Assembly (NCBI GenBank): GCA_018402425.1
Contig: JAGYIZ010000002.1
Location: 42,308 to 106,307, forward strand
Origin: Candidatus Atribacteria bacterium
GTDB lineage: Bacteria > Atribacterota > Phoenicimicrobiia > Phoenicimicrobiales > Stramentimicrobiaceae
Length of the DNA: 64,000 nt
Direction of reading: 5' to 3'
Shown here: positions 17,136 through 27,659 of the stretch, piece after piece
Layout: every line of letters starts with the position of its first letter
Position numbering within the stretch: the first letter of the stretch is position 1
Notes under the pieces: generated by a model
What the model was told of the DNA's origin: nothing
What the model saw: the letters and a program-made list of their open reading frames with translations, nothing else
Databases searched by the model: none
Made by a program: the position numbers and the translations under genes

Positions 17136-18448
17136 TAGATTATCATCAAGCAATTGAATATATATATGGTCTGAACAAATATGGGATTAAATTAGGTCTC
17201 AAGAACATTTCTTATTTACTTTCCCTTTTTGATAATCCCCATTTAAAGACCAAGGTAATCCATATTGCCGGCACAAACGGCAAAGGCTCCACAGCAGCAA
17301 TGATATTTTCAATATTAAAAGCTGCCGGATATAAAGTTGGTTTGTATACTTCTCCGCACCTGGTTCATTTTCAGGAGAGAATGAGGATAAACGAAAAATT
17401 AATATCTCAGCATGATGTATGTTCTCTTTTGGAAAGGATAAAACCAGCTATAGATAAAGTAGCCAAAACAGAAGGATACCAGCATCCCACCTTTTTTGAG
17501 GTCATAACTACCATGGCGTTTGTTTATTTTTATGAAAGCAAGGCTGATTTTTCTATTATGGAAGCTGGTTTAGGTGGACGACTCGATGCTACTAATGTTT
17601 GCCAATCACTTGTTTCCGCTATTAGTCATATTGACTATGACCATATGGACAAGTTAGGAAATACTTTAACTGAAATTGCTCGTGAAAAAGGGGAAATTAT
17701 TAAAGATAAGACATATGTAATAAATGCCGAACAATATCCGGAAGCAGATAGGGTAATTAAATCTATAGCAGAAGAAAGACAGGCTCCTGTATATTCGGTG
17801 GGGCAAGAGATCAAGCCATATCCAACTTATTCTGATTTAGAAGGAAACAATTTTAATTACTCTGGAATTTATCATAAATTTAATGATTTGCACATCCCGT
17901 TGTTGGGCGAATATCAGATTGAGAATGCTGCAATGGCCATTGCTGTAACAGAGTTATTAAATAAGATGGATTTTGTTATAAATGAGCAAGCAATTTTGAA
18001 TGTCCTAAGAGATAGCCAATGGCCGGGTAGATTTGAAATTGTACAAAAAGAGCCAATGGTTATCCTGGATGGCGCCCATAATCCCAATGGAGTTGACCAA
18101 TTCAGCAAAAATTTAAGGAAGTTTGTTCCGGATAAAAAAATTGTAGCGGTTTTGGGTATCTTTAGTGATAAAGACTATCTAGGTATTCTCAAGAATATTG
18201 TTCCTTTTGCAGACCAAATTATCATAACAATGGCAAACAATCCCCGGGCTACACCAACCCATATACTGGCTAGAGAAGCAGGCCGTTATATTAATCCTGA
18301 TAAAATAATAGAAAAAACAACTGTTGATGCTGCTATTCAGGAATCTATCAGGATTGCTAAAAAAGATAGTGTAATTTGCGTAACCGGTTCATTGTACACT
18401 GTTGGAGAAGCAAAGGCCTATTTTCTCAAAAAGAAAAATTATGAGTAA
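17132..18448 (+). CDS. folC: Folylpolyglutamate synthase / dihydrofolate synthase
   Basis: Mur-ligase-family enzyme that adds glutamate to folates (and possibly to dihydropteroate). Seen: the P-loop IAGTNGKGSTAAM near residue 48, LYTSPHLVHFQERMR, the EAGLGGRLDATN motif, the HIDYDHMDKLGNT motif, and the C-terminal ligase domain with ILDGAHNPNG. The length of 438 aa is normal. It overlaps valS by four bases (ATGA), so the two are coupled, as in many Firmicutes. Confidence 0.95.
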   Translation: MIDYHQAIEYIYGLNKYGIKLGLKNISYLLSLFDNPHLKTKVIHIAGTNGKGSTAAMIFSILKAAGYKVGLYTSPHLVHFQERMRINEKLISQHDVCSLLERIKPAIDKVAKTEGYQHPTFFEVITTMAFVYFYESKADFSIMEAGLGGRLDATNVCQSLVSAISHIDYDHMDKLGNTLTEIAREKGEIIKDKTYVINAEQYPEADRVIKSIAEERQAPVYSVGQEIKPYPTYSDLEGNNFNYSGIYHKFNDLHIPLLGEYQIENAAMAIAVTELLNKMDFVINEQAILNVLRDSQWPGRFEIVQKEPMVILDGAHNPNGVDQFSKNLRKFVPDKKIVAVLGIFSDKDYLGILKNIVPFADQIIITMANNPRATPTHILAREAGRYINPDKIIEKTTVDAAIQESIRIAKKDSVICVTGSLYTVGEAKAYFLKKKNYE

Positions 18449-18502
18449 AAGAAATTGTGGTCAGGAAAATAAGTAAAACAGAAAAGAAGAGGAGAATCAA
18501 TT

Positions 18503-19132
18503 ATGTTCAATCTTTCCAGACAGGAAAAAATTGTTTTTCTGATTATTATTTCAGCACTGTTAATAACTTTCAGTTGGAAATTATATAGTAAAGAAAAAGA
18601 GAGTATTACCATAGTACCAACTGCTGATATGGGTGAAAGTGATATCCGGGAAGAAAAAGAATTAATTGATAAAAAAATATGTATAGTTCATATTTCGGGG
18701 GCAGTTAACCAGCCTGGCGTGTATCAATTGACTGAAGGTGAACGTATAATTGATGCTGTGAAGATGGCTGGCGGGGAAATGGAAAAGGCAAATGTTGATG
18801 CTGTTAATCTAGCTGCACACCTTTATGATGGACAAAAAATAGTTATCCCATTTATTTCAGAAAACAAGGGAGATGAAGTTAACCAAAATGCTCTAGCGAA
18901 TGAAGAAGTTCGTCAGCATGATTACTCCCTTAACAGCAGTTTATTAAATCTTAATGCCGTTACCTCTAATAAGTTAGAAACTTTGCCCGGCATCGGGCCG
19001 GCCTTAGCTGAGCGTATTCTTGCTTATCGCAAGAATCATGGTTTGTTTAGGAATATAGAGGATATTATGAATGTTTCAGGAATTGGAGAAAAGAGATTCG
19101 AAAGTATTAAGGAGTTCATCACTGTCTATTAA
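18503..19132 (+). CDS. comEA: ComEA-like DNA-binding competence protein
   Basis: Membrane-anchored DNA receptor for natural transformation. Seen: one N-terminal membrane segment (IVFLIIISALLITFSW), an SLBB domain (VHISGAVNQPGVYQLTEG), and a C-terminal helix-hairpin-helix pair (NAVTSNKLETLPGIGPALAE and NVSGIGEKRFESI) that binds double-stranded DNA. The length of 209 aa is normal. GAGGAG precedes the ATG. It is followed directly by comEC, its usual partner. Confidence 0.93.
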   Translation: MFNLSRQEKIVFLIIISALLITFSWKLYSKEKESITIVPTADMGESDIREEKELIDKKICIVHISGAVNQPGVYQLTEGERIIDAVKMAGGEMEKANVDAVNLAAHLYDGQKIVIPFISENKGDEVNQNALANEEVRQHDYSLNSSLLNLNAVTSNKLETLPGIGPALAERILAYRKNHGLFRNIEDIMNVSGIGEKRFESIKEFITVY

Positions 19133-20390
19133 ACAGGTTCACCCATTATCCTCTATAAAAAATCCCCTTCTTTTATTATTATCATCCTATGTTGCCGGAA
19201 TTATTTTAGCCAATATTTTTGGGTTTCTCGATTATTTCAGTTTATTTATTATTTGCATAATTGTTTGTCTGCTAAGTTGGCTGTCCTATAAAAATGATTG
19301 GAAAATTACCGTAATTTTATTTTTATCATCCTTTCTATTTATAGGTATGGTAAACACATCCTATCATTTACAGCCATCTGGCTCTAACAATATCTATCAT
19401 TTTAGCGGAGAGCAAGGTAAACTTTTTGGAACTGTCTGTCAAGCAGAAATGAAGCAAACATATAATTATCAGGAAATTCAAGTAAACACAAACTTCTTCC
19501 AACTATATGATAAGCGTTACCAAACTAACGGTCGTGTCTTGTTGAGAGTATACGGTGTTGAACCGGTTATTAATTTTGGTGATGTTATAAAAGCAGAGGT
19601 ATTGTTACAAGAACCGGAATTGCCTGGTAATTTTGGTGAATTTAATTATCGGGATTATCTGACAAGACAAAATATTTTTTTGACCGATAGTGTTGAAATT
19701 AATAAGCTGGAAATTATTGGACATAGTAAAAATTTAAGCATTAATGCCCTTATTTATGGTATTAAAAATCGGATAACCCAGAAGATTGAAAAAATATATA
19801 AATCACCTGGAAAAGGTTTTATAAAAGCAATTCTAATAGGGGATAAAACGGAAATATCCAGAGAGTTGATCGATCTTTTTCAAGATGCAGGCATTATGCA
19901 CATACTTGCTATTTCCGGTTTGCATGTAGGCATTATTGCTATAGTTTTACTTTTTATTTTTAATTTGATACCGAAATATTGGATAAATGATCTATTTAAA
20001 TACCTTATTATCATTATCATCATGTTAGGGTATGCCTCTATGACAGGTTTTCGTCCCTCGGTAAGTAGAGCGACTCTGATGCTTGCTATTGTTATTATTG
20101 CAAAATGCTTTAATCGACCTTACCACATATATAACAGCCTATACCTGGCAGCTTTTTTAATATTATTATGGCAGCCTTTATATATATATGATGCCGGTTT
20201 TGTACTTTCCTTTGTGGTTACATTCTTTATTATTTTTCTTGCTCCGATCCTGGAAGGTAAATTAGAATATCTGCCTTCCTACCTTAGAAAACTTTTCTCA
20301 GTATCATTGTCCGCCTGGTTGGGAATGGTTCCATTGTCTGCTTATTTTTTTATAAAATATCTTTTATTGGAATTCTATCCAATATTATAA
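19071..20390 (+). CDS. comEC: ComEC/Rec2 DNA-uptake channel, N-terminal part (frameshifted gene)
   Basis: Inner-membrane channel carrying single-stranded DNA into the cytoplasm during transformation. Seen: N-terminal membrane helices, the DUF4131 extracellular domain, and the competence domain with KAILIGDKTEIS, ISGLHVGIIAIV and GFRPSVSRATLM. The first ATG (19071) overlaps comEA by 62 bases; a ribosome binding site AAGGAG at 19109-19114 suggests the true start lies a little downstream, at a non-ATG codon I cannot fix. The frame breaks at about 20370 within the competence domain. Confidence 0.88.
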   Translation: MFQELEKRDSKVLRSSSLSIKQVHPLSSIKNPLLLLLSSYVAGIILANIFGFLDYFSLFIICIIVCLLSWLSYKNDWKITVILFLSSFLFIGMVNTSYHLQPSGSNNIYHFSGEQGKLFGTVCQAEMKQTYNYQEIQVNTNFFQLYDKRYQTNGRVLLRVYGVEPVINFGDVIKAEVLLQEPELPGNFGEFNYRDYLTRQNIFLTDSVEINKLEIIGHSKNLSINALIYGIKNRITQKIEKIYKSPGKGFIKAILIGDKTEISRELIDLFQDAGIMHILAISGLHVGIIAIVLLFIFNLIPKYWINDLFKYLIIIIIMLGYASMTGFRPSVSRATLMLAIVIIAKCFNRPYHIYNSLYLAAFLILLWQPLYIYDAGFVLSFVVTFFIIFLAPILEGKLEYLPSYLRKLFSVSLSAWLGMVPLSAYFFIKYLLLEFYPIL

Positions 20391-21515
20391 TAATTCCCTC
20401 ATCGGAGTTATCCTTATTTTAGCTTTGATTTCTATTTTTTATCATTTTTATTCCTGCCAATTGCTAGTTTATTTTCACTCTTTAATGAGGTTTTGATTGC
20501 CTTATTGCTTATAGTAGGGAAAAACTTATCATCATTACCTTTTGCCTATCAATATGTTGCTCAACCTGATTTAACTTCGATAATTCTTTATTACATTATT
20601 GTTTTGATGGGTTTTTATTCTATCCACTTCTGGTCCAAGTATGATTTATTGGTAAAAAAGCGTAGATTTTGGCTGATAGTATCTTTCAGTTTTATTTTGC
20701 TATTTATAAATATTCTTTTTCCATCATCTTTATTGGCAGTACATTTTATTAATGTAGGGCAGGGTGATTGTATTTTAGTACAAACTCCACAAAAAAGAAT
20801 ATTTTAATCGATGGTGGTGGAACACCATATGGTGATTTTGATGTAGGTAAAAATATAGTTATTCCCTATTTAAGACGGGAAGGCATCAATAAGATTGATA
20901 TTATGTTTTTAACTCACCCCGATATGGATCATTTGGAAGGACTGTTGCCTGTACTGAAAGAAATGAAAGTTAATTTGGTAGTGGATAGTGGTGTACAATA
21001 TCAGGATAAAACGTATTTGGATTTTCTTTCTTTGATTAAGGAAGATGAAAAATTTCTTACTATCAAACCAGAGCAGGAGATGTGATACAAATAACCCCTG
21101 AAATCGAGTTTTTATTTTAAATCCTTACAAAACATCTAATTGTGTGATTGAAAATGATTTCAATAACAATTCGATTGTGCTAAAATTACATTATAAAAAT
21201 ACTGATTTTTTATTTACAGGTGACATAGAAGAGACCGCTGAAATAAATCTATTGTCCAGAAACAGTTTGCTGAAAAGTGATATATTGAAAGTTGCACACC
21301 ATGGCAGTGGTAGCTCTACAGGAGATTTATTTTTAGAGAAAGTAAAACCTGAAGTTGCTATAATTTCAGTTGGCTCTAACAATTTTGGACATCCTAACCC
21401 AAAAGTAATTAAAAAATTAGAAAAAAATTGTCAGAAAGTATTTCGGACTGACATGAATGGAACTATTATAGTAAAAAGTAATGGCAGTAAATATTATATT
21501 AATATTCTAAGGTGA
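20391..21515 (+). pseudogene. comEC: ComEC C-terminal part in several frames
   Basis: The rest of ComEC is readable only by changing frame. Membrane helices of the competence domain continue in mixed frames over 20391-20490, then in one frame to about 20800 (FNEVLIALLL... to HFINVGQGDCILVQTP). After an extra or missing A in an A6 run at 20791-20796 comes NILIDGGG with the metallo-beta-lactamase motif LTHPDMDHLEG (to 21085). A last piece (21110-21515) has FLFTGDIEE and KVAHHGSGSS. Several breaks fall in A or T homopolymers. The whole domain set is present, so the damage is recent or artefactual. Confidence 0.85.
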
Positions 21516-21523
21516 AAAAATAT

Positions 21524-22534
21524 ATGGCAAAACAACAGATTATTGATTTTTTTCAGCTGCAAAAGGATATAAACAATAACTCTCTAAAGCCAATCTATCT
21601 TTTGTACGGAGAAGAGAATTATCTTCATAATATAATACAGGATAATATTAAAGCTCATTTCTGTAATGATAAACAATCTGTTAATTATGAAATATTTTAT
21701 GGAGAAAATGTTGATTTTAACCGATTGGTTAATTCTATTAAGATATTGCCTCTGGGTACTGAGAAACAGATTATTATTCTTAAGCATTTAGAAAAACTGA
21801 ATGCTTCTTATGCTAAAAAGTTAGATTTGCTTATTAAGAGCAAATCATTTCAGGATGATAGCGTAATCATTTTAATTTTTAGTTTAAATAAAAAAATGCC
21901 TACCAGTATATCCTTAGAAAGAATAAAGAAGTACGGTAGCATAGTTTCTCTGAAGAAGCCCAGGTCATACCAAATCAAACAATGGGCTAATCAAAAATGC
22001 CGAGAAAATCAGATAGAAATATCGCCAGAAGCCTTATATTATTTGCAAAGATTAACAGATAATGACTTAGGTAGAATGAACAATGAATTAGAGAAAATAT
22101 TCTGCTATTTGGGTAAAAATTCTTCCAGGATAAACAAGGAAGATATCATTAATAACTTTTTTGGTTCAGAGGGGGGCAATATTTTTGATTTTGTAGACGC
22201 AATTGGTGAGAGAAAAACAAAATTAGCCTTAAAACTGTTAGAAAAATTAGAAGAAAACGAATATCATCCATTATCATTATTGGCTATGATAAGTCGTCAA
22301 ATAAAATTAATATTGAGGGCGAAATTATATTATGATAACCAGGAAAAACTAAAGGGAGAATTGCATCTCCCTCCTTTTGTTGTAGATAAGTTAATCAAAC
22401 AATCGCAGAAGTATAAATTAGAAAAATTGAAAAATATTTTTCGGCATCTGTTAGATGCCGAAAAAAAATTAAAAACAGGATATTTTAATCCTGTTATGGT
22501 GCTGGAACAATTGGTAATAAAAATTACGAATTAG
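21524..22534 (+). CDS. holA: DNA polymerase III subunit delta
   Basis: Clamp-loader delta subunit, which opens the beta sliding clamp. Seen: IYLLYGEENYLHNIIQD near the N-terminus (the degenerate P-loop region of HolA), YEIFYGENVDF, the middle domain with LQRLTDNDLGRMNNELEK, and the helical C-terminal domain with LSLLAMISRQIKLILRA. ATG 21524 is preferred because TAAGGTG at 21508-21514 fits it; a GTG at 21512 is the alternative and overlaps the comEC stop. comEA-comEC-holA-rpsT is the common order in Firmicutes. Confidence 0.92.
   Translation: MAKQQIIDFFQLQKDINNNSLKPIYLLYGEENYLHNIIQDNIKAHFCNDKQSVNYEIFYGENVDFNRLVNSIKILPLGTEKQIIILKHLEKLNASYAKKLDLLIKSKSFQDDSVIILIFSLNKKMPTSISLERIKKYGSIVSLKKPRSYQIKQWANQKCRENQIEISPEALYYLQRLTDNDLGRMNNELEKIFCYLGKNSSRINKEDIINNFFGSEGGNIFDFVDAIGERKTKLALKLLEKLEENEYHPLSLLAMISRQIKLILRAKLYYDNQEKLKGELHLPPFVVDKLIKQSQKYKLEKLKNIFRHLLDAEKKLKTGYFNPVMVLEQLVIKITN
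22437..22465. repeat. Perfect 13-bp inverted repeat inside holA
   Basis: TTTTTCGGCATCT, loop GTT, AGATGCCGAAAAA. It encodes part of the delta subunit C-terminus and lies 83 bases from the end of rpsT on the opposite strand. The T run is on the 5' side on both strands, so it does not have the shape of an intrinsic terminator. Confidence 0.6.
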
Positions 22535-22547
22535 ATAATTAATTTCA

Positions 22548-22856
22548 TTATTTCTTTTCATTATCATTTTGCATATTTTTATCTTGCTTGCTTTGGGAAA
22601 GATTTTTAAGTTTCTTTGCTAATAATGATTTCTTTCGGGCAACAGTATTTTTTGCAAAAATTCCTTTTTGCGCCGCTTTGTCTAAAATAGAAATACACTG
22701 GTGATAACTTTGATTAGCATCTTCTATATTTTCACTTTTAAGTGAATTTTCAAATTTCTTAATTAATGTTTTAACTTTTGATTTGTAAGCAGAATTTTTT
22801 AGACGTTGTCTTTCTGATATTTTAACTCTTTTAATGGCAGATTTTATAATAGGCAT
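22548..22856 (-). CDS. rpsT: 30S ribosomal protein S20
   Basis: Primary 16S rRNA-binding protein. Seen: PIIKSAIKRVKISERQRLKN at the N-terminus and AAQKGIFAKNTVARKKSLLA at the C-terminus, both S20 signatures. The 102-aa length includes a polar tail of about 15 residues. It is the only intact housekeeping gene on the minus strand, converging on holA (13 bases apart) and diverging from murJ. An AAAGGA ribosome binding site precedes its ATG. Confidence 0.95.
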   Translation of the reverse strand: MPIIKSAIKRVKISERQRLKNSAYKSKVKTLIKKFENSLKSENIEDANQSYHQCISILDKAAQKGIFAKNTVARKKSLLAKKLKNLSQSKQDKNMQNDNEKK

Positions 22857-22976
22857 ATTAGTATCCTTTTTCCTTTCAAAAAATATTTTTGCTGGTAAAT
22901 TTTAACATCTTTTATGCCTAAAATCAAGCAGTTATAAAAAGGTATGTTAAGTAAATAAATCGAGGGGTTTAAAAGA

Positions 22977-24572
22977 ATGACAAATAGTAATTACCGGGTA
23001 GCGAAATATACCGGTATTGTAATGGTTGCAACACTATTATGCAGGATATTGGGATTGGGCAGAGAGATGGTGATATCAAATCAATTTGGAGCAGGGCTCG
23101 AGACAGATGCGTTTTTTGTGGCATTTATGATCCCTAATTTATTAAGAAGTTTCTTGGGGGAAGGGGCTCTCAATACTACTTTTATCCCTGTTTTTTCTGA
23201 TTACCTGGCATATCACAATCAAAAAAAAGCCGATGCTTTTGCCAGCAATGTTCTTAATATTTTAATCATCACCCTGGTTGTCATTATATTACTGGGAATC
23301 TGGGGGGCACCATTGATTGTTAATATGGTAGCCAGCGGATTCAAACAAGAACCTGAAAAATTTGAATTAACCGTACGTTTAACTAAAATAATGTTTCCCT
23401 ACATTGGTTTTGCAGCGGTAGCTGCTTTGTTTATGGGTATTCTAAATTCTTACAGGCAATTTTTTATTCCTGCATTTGCACCGGCTATGTTGAATATTGG
23501 AATAATGTCCTTTGCTTTTTTTTACTCAACAAAAATGGGCATATACAGCTTAACTCTTGGTGTAATAATTGGCGGATTAGTCCAGGCACTGATTCATATA
23601 CCGGCATTGATAAAAAAACATTTTAACTATCAGCTGATTGTTGATTTTCATGAACCGGGGATAAGAAACCTTTTCCAGCTTTTGATGCCTGCAATGTTTG
23701 GCCTGGCAATTGATAAGATTAATTTCGTGGTTGACAGAATTATTGCCTCTTATTTGGCAAATGGCAGCATTTCAGCCTTGTATTATGCCAATCGGCTAAT
23801 GCAATTTCCACTGGGCGTATTTGGAATTGCACTTTCCATTGCCATTTTACCTACACTTTCCAGGCATGTGGCAAAAAAAGAATTTGAGGAAATGAGAGAT
23901 AGCTTCTCTTTCGGGGTAAAAATACTATCTTTCTTTATTTTACCATCTACTGTCGGTTTGATTGTTCTAAGCCATCCGATTATCCGACTATTCTATGAGC
24001 ATGGATTGTTTAGTTCACAAGACACTAGTTTAACGGAAATAGCCCTGGTTTGTTATACAGTGGGACTATTTGCTATGGCAACCTTAAGATTAGTCATAAG
24101 TACCTTTTATGCCTTAAAAGATACTAAAACTCCATTAAAGATAGGTATTTTTGTAGTTATCTTCAATATAATATTAGACCTTATTTTGGTACGTTATTTA
24201 GCCCATGCCGGAATAGCCCTGGCAACCTCAATTGCCGCTATTATTCATTTGATTATCCTAAGTGTCGTTTTAAATAGAAAAGTAAATGGAATATTTTCCG
24301 GAGAATTGTTCAGTTTTTTCTGGAAAATATGCTTGGCATCTTTTCTTATGGGTATTTCCTGTTGGCTTGTTGCCCAATATTTTGACTTTATGCTTGACCT
24401 GAATGTTAAAATAGTACAGTTTGCGCAGGTTATAATATCTGTTATTTTAGGATTAATGGTTTATTACTTTAGTGGTATAATATTGGGTATCTCGGAATTT
24501 CGAAACGCACGACAAATAATTGGTAAAATGATTAAAGGAAAATTGAAGGAAGAGGATATAAATGCCTACTAG
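22977..24572 (+). CDS. murJ: Lipid II flippase MurJ (MviN family)
   Basis: Moves the peptidoglycan precursor lipid II across the membrane. Seen: about 14 hydrophobic segments across 531 aa and the family N-terminus with [32 protein letters not shown] and [16 protein letters not shown]. The later signature [18 protein letters not shown] is present. GAGGGG precedes the ATG. It overlaps lepA by 11 bases. Its presence shows a peptidoglycan-making cell. Confidence 0.95.
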   Translation: MTNSNYRVAKYTGIVMVATLLCRILGLGREMVISNQFGAGLETDAFFVAFMIPNLLRSFLGEGALNTTFIPVFSDYLAYHNQKKADAFASNVLNILIITLVVIILLGIWGAPLIVNMVASGFKQEPEKFELTVRLTKIMFPYIGFAAVAALFMGILNSYRQFFIPAFAPAMLNIGIMSFAFFYSTKMGIYSLTLGVIIGGLVQALIHIPALIKKHFNYQLIVDFHEPGIRNLFQLLMPAMFGLAIDKINFVVDRIIASYLANGSISALYYANRLMQFPLGVFGIALSIAILPTLSRHVAKKEFEEMRDSFSFGVKILSFFILPSTVGLIVLSHPIIRLFYEHGLFSSQDTSLTEIALVCYTVGLFAMATLRLVISTFYALKDTKTPLKIGIFVVIFNIILDLILVRYLAHAGIALATSIAAIIHLIILSVVLNRKVNGIFSGELFSFFWKICLASFLMGISCWLVAQYFDFMLDLNVKIVQFAQVIISVILGLMVYYFSGIILGISEFRNARQIIGKMIKGKLKEEDINAY

Positions 24573-26364
24573 AATAGAAGATATTCGAAATTTTTCCATA
24601 ATCGCTCATATTGATCATGGAAAATCAACTATTGCTGACCGGATTTTAGAGTTAACCGAAACAATAAGCGAAAGAGAAAGAAGAAATCAGGTGCTTGATG
24701 ATATGGATTTGGAGCGGGAAAAAGGCATTACCATTAAATCAAAGGCTGTCCGGTTGTTATATAAAACTGATAACGGAGGTCAATATATTTTTAATTTAAT
24801 TGATACCCCGGGTCATGTTGACTTTTCCTATGAAGTATCAAGAAGTTTGGCGGCCTGCGAAGGGGCCCTGTTAGTAATAGATGCTGCTCAAGGTGTGCAG
24901 GCTCAAACAATTGCCAATGTTCAGATGGCTTTAGAGAATAATTTAAATATTATATTGATTATTAATAAAATTGATCTTTCTACTGCCAATCCGGAAAGAG
25001 TAAGAGAAGAGATTAAAAAGATAAAAGGCCTGGAAAATAGTCCGATATTTTTGACTAGTGCTAAAGATGGAAGAGGAATAAAAGAGGTATTGGATGCTAT
25101 TGTACAATATATCCCACATCCAAGAGGTAGTGGTGACAAGCCCTTGCAAGCGTTGATTTTTGATTCGGTTTACAATTCCTACCAAGGCTCTATTGTTTAT
25201 TTGCGAATTGTAAACGGGACAGTAAAACCTGGCATGAAAATACAGACAATGTCTAATAAGAAAACCTATGAAGTAACTGAAACTGGAATATTTAGTCCAA
25301 AAAGAAAAAAAGTTGACCAACTTTCAGTTGGTGATGTTGGTTATTTGACTGCCGGTTTTAAAGATATAACCCTTACCAAGGTGGGAGATACAATTACTGA
25401 TGCAATTCATCCTTCAGAACAAAGGTTACCCGGTTATAAAAAAGTATCTCCTGTTGTTTTTTGTAGTATGTATCCGGTAGAAAATGATGATTATCATAAC
25501 CTTAAATATGCTCTTGAAAAACTTAGCTTAAATGATTCAGCAATCAGTTATATGGCTGAAAGCTCCCCTGCTTTAGGTTTTGGTTTTCGATGTGGTTTCT
25601 TAGGTTTGCTGCATATGGAGATAATTCAGGAACGATTGGAAAGAGAATATCAGATTCAATTAATCGCTACCACACCAAGTGTTGTATATCGTGTTCATTT
25701 AAAAGATAAAGAAATAATAGAAATAAATAATCCTTCATCATTGCCCGAAGTTAATACCATTGATTTTATCGAAGAGCCATTTATTGAGTTGACTGTAGTA
25801 CTACCAAGCCAATTCCTGGGAGGCATTATGGAGCTTGTTCAAGATAGGAGAGGAATATTTAAAAATTTAGAATATCTTGATCAGGATAGGGCACGATTGG
25901 TCTATTATTTGCCATTGAATGAGATTATGCTTGATTTTTATGATAGAATTAAATCAATTAGTAAGGGGTATGCTAGTTTGGATTATCAAATCATTAACTA
26001 TCAAGCTTCACCCTTAACAAAGGTTGATTTATTGGTCAATCAGGATGTGGTAGATAATCTCTCCTTCATATGCCATAAAGATAAAGCACATGAGCGGGCT
26101 CGAAAATTGGTGGAAAATCTCAAAACCGTAATCCCAAGGCAAATGTTTGATGTTCCTATCCAGGCTAAAATCAATCAAAAAATTATTGCCCGTTCTACCG
26201 TCAGGGCTTTAAAAAAGGATGTTTTGGCAAAATGCTACGGTGGAGATATTACCAGAAAAAGGAAGTTACTGGAAAAGCAAAAGGCCGGTAAAAAAAGAAT
26301 GAAAAAAGTGGGAAAAGTGGAAATACCCCAAGAAGCATTTATGAGTGTTTTAAAGATAGAGTAA
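24562..26364 (+). CDS. lepA: Elongation factor 4 (LepA) back-translocating GTPase
   Basis: Ribosomal GTPase of the EF-G family. Seen: [14 protein letters not shown] (G1), the switch region [22 protein letters not shown] (G3), [11 protein letters not shown] (G4), domains homologous to EF-G II, III and V, and the unique LepA C-terminal domain ending [15 protein letters not shown]. At 600 aa it is full length. GGAAGAGG precedes the ATG, inside murJ. hemW follows after 16 bases, the classic lepA-hemW-hrcA order. Confidence 0.97.
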   Translation: MPTRIEDIRNFSIIAHIDHGKSTIADRILELTETISERERRNQVLDDMDLEREKGITIKSKAVRLLYKTDNGGQYIFNLIDTPGHVDFSYEVSRSLAACEGALLVIDAAQGVQAQTIANVQMALENNLNIILIINKIDLSTANPERVREEIKKIKGLENSPIFLTSAKDGRGIKEVLDAIVQYIPHPRGSGDKPLQALIFDSVYNSYQGSIVYLRIVNGTVKPGMKIQTMSNKKTYEVTETGIFSPKRKKVDQLSVGDVGYLTAGFKDITLTKVGDTITDAIHPSEQRLPGYKKVSPVVFCSMYPVENDDYHNLKYALEKLSLNDSAISYMAESSPALGFGFRCGFLGLLHMEIIQERLEREYQIQLIATTPSVVYRVHLKDKEIIEINNPSSLPEVNTIDFIEEPFIELTVVLPSQFLGGIMELVQDRRGIFKNLEYLDQDRARLVYYLPLNEIMLDFYDRIKSISKGYASLDYQIINYQASPLTKVDLLVNQDVVDNLSFICHKDKAHERARKLVENLKTVIPRQMFDVPIQAKINQKIIARSTVRALKKDVLAKCYGGDITRKRKLLEKQKAGKKRMKKVGKVEIPQEAFMSVLKIE

Positions 26365-26380
26365 AAATAGAAGCATAGCT

Positions 26381-27526
26381 ATGAATTTTATAAAATTAGG
26401 TCTATATATACATATCCCTTTTTGTAATGCCAAATGTCCTTATTGTAGTTTTTTTTCTATTGTAGCTGAGAATGAATTAATTAAAAGAAGTTATCTTGAT
26501 GCTTTAAAAAAAGAAATTAATATTTACAGGCAAAAATATCCGGAAACAGTCATTCGATCTATTTATCTGGGGGGAGGAACTCCAACTACACTAAGCGGCC
26601 CACTAATTGTCGAGATACTAGAGATATGTTATAAAAATTTTAAAATTGATAAAGATATTGAAATAACAATTGAGAGTAATCCTGCAACATTTGATTTTAA
26701 AAAAGCAGGCATTATCTTCCAGGCAGGAGTAAACAGGCTTAGCATAGGAGCCCAGTCTTTCAGTAATAAGTTACTTAAAAATATAGGAAGAATTCACGAT
26801 AAAAAGGAAATACTTAACAGTTATCATATAGCCAGAGCTATAGGATTTAAAAATATAAACATTGATTTAATGTTTGGGCTTCCGGGACAAACAATTAGGC
26901 AATTTAATAAGACTTTAGAAGAAATTGTGCAACTTCATCCTGAACATATCTCACTTTATGGTCTCTCTATTGAACCAGGTACTCCCTTTGAAAAATTATT
27001 TGAAAAGGGAATACTAAAAATACCTTCAGATGATATTGCCTATGCTATGTATCAAAAAGCGATTGATTTTTTTAATAACTATGGTTATGAACAATATGAG
27101 ATATCAAATTTTGCGCTACCCGGAAAGTATTGTTTTCATAACCGGATATACTGGAAAAATCAACCATACCTGGGATTAGGAGCATCTTCTACCTCTTATA
27201 TTAAAAATATACGTTTTAAAAATTTTAGTGATTTGAATCAATATATATATTTGTTGGTGAATAATATTTTACCTATTGAATCAAAAGAAATTCTTCCGTT
27301 AAAGGAAGAAATGGCTGAGACAGTAATATTGCATTTACGAATGATGGAAGGACTGGCAAAGAGTGAATTTATAGCGCGCTTTAAAGTTCCCATAGAATCA
27401 GTTTTTGCTGAACAGTTAAAAAGATTAAAAGAGCAGGGCTTGTTAGATGATAATGAATCACACTATTTTTTAACCAGAAAGGGAATATCGTTGTCTAATA
27501 TTGTTTTTATGGAATTTTTAGATTAA
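26381..27526 (+). CDS. hemW: Radical-SAM heme chaperone HemW
   Basis: HemW-type radical-SAM protein, related to oxygen-independent coproporphyrinogen oxidase but believed to insert heme into respiratory proteins. Seen: LYIHIPFCNAKCPYCSFFS with CxxxCxxC plus the extra segment typical of HemW, the GGGTPTTL motif, VNRLSIGAQSF and NIDLMFGLPGQT. At 381 aa it fits HemW rather than the longer HemN. It lies directly between lepA and hrcA, the conserved HemW position. Confidence 0.92.
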   Translation: MNFIKLGLYIHIPFCNAKCPYCSFFSIVAENELIKRSYLDALKKEINIYRQKYPETVIRSIYLGGGTPTTLSGPLIVEILEICYKNFKIDKDIEITIESNPATFDFKKAGIIFQAGVNRLSIGAQSFSNKLLKNIGRIHDKKEILNSYHIARAIGFKNINIDLMFGLPGQTIRQFNKTLEEIVQLHPEHISLYGLSIEPGTPFEKLFEKGILKIPSDDIAYAMYQKAIDFFNNYGYEQYEISNFALPGKYCFHNRIYWKNQPYLGLGASSTSYIKNIRFKNFSDLNQYIYLLVNNILPIESKEILPLKEEMAETVILHLRMMEGLAKSEFIARFKVPIESVFAEQLKRLKEQGLLDDNESHYFLTRKGISLSNIVFMEFLD

Positions 27527-27578
27527 AATTAGCTTTATAATATATAAAAATATCAATATAAATATTTTATGTCGAGGC

Positions 27579-27607
27579 TTGACAAATATTTCGGTGAGTG
27601 TTATCTT
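27579..27607 (+). promoter_or_regulatory. Promoter of the hrcA-grpE-dnaK operon
   Basis: TTGACA (27579-27584), 17-base spacer, TATCTT (27602-27607). The CIRCE operator starts 11 bases after the -10, so HrcA binding would block initiation. Confidence 0.85.
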
Positions 27608-27617
27608 ATTTAAGTAA

Positions 27618-27644
27618 TTAGCACTCTCATCAATAGAGTGCTAA
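27618..27644 (+). promoter_or_regulatory. CIRCE operator for HrcA
   Basis: TTAGCACTC, nine bases, GAGTGCTAA: an exact match to the consensus CIRCE inverted repeat. It sits between the promoter and the GAGGAG ribosome binding site of hrcA, implying autogenous, heat-relieved repression of the hrcA-grpE-dnaK group. Confidence 0.97.
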
Positions 27645-27659
27645 TTTGAGGAGATAAAT

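Noticed and set aside
22437..22465. Hairpin in holA as a bidirectional terminator for holA and rpsT
   Set aside because: The T tract is on the wrong side of the stem for both strands, and the hairpin lies inside conserved holA coding sequence.
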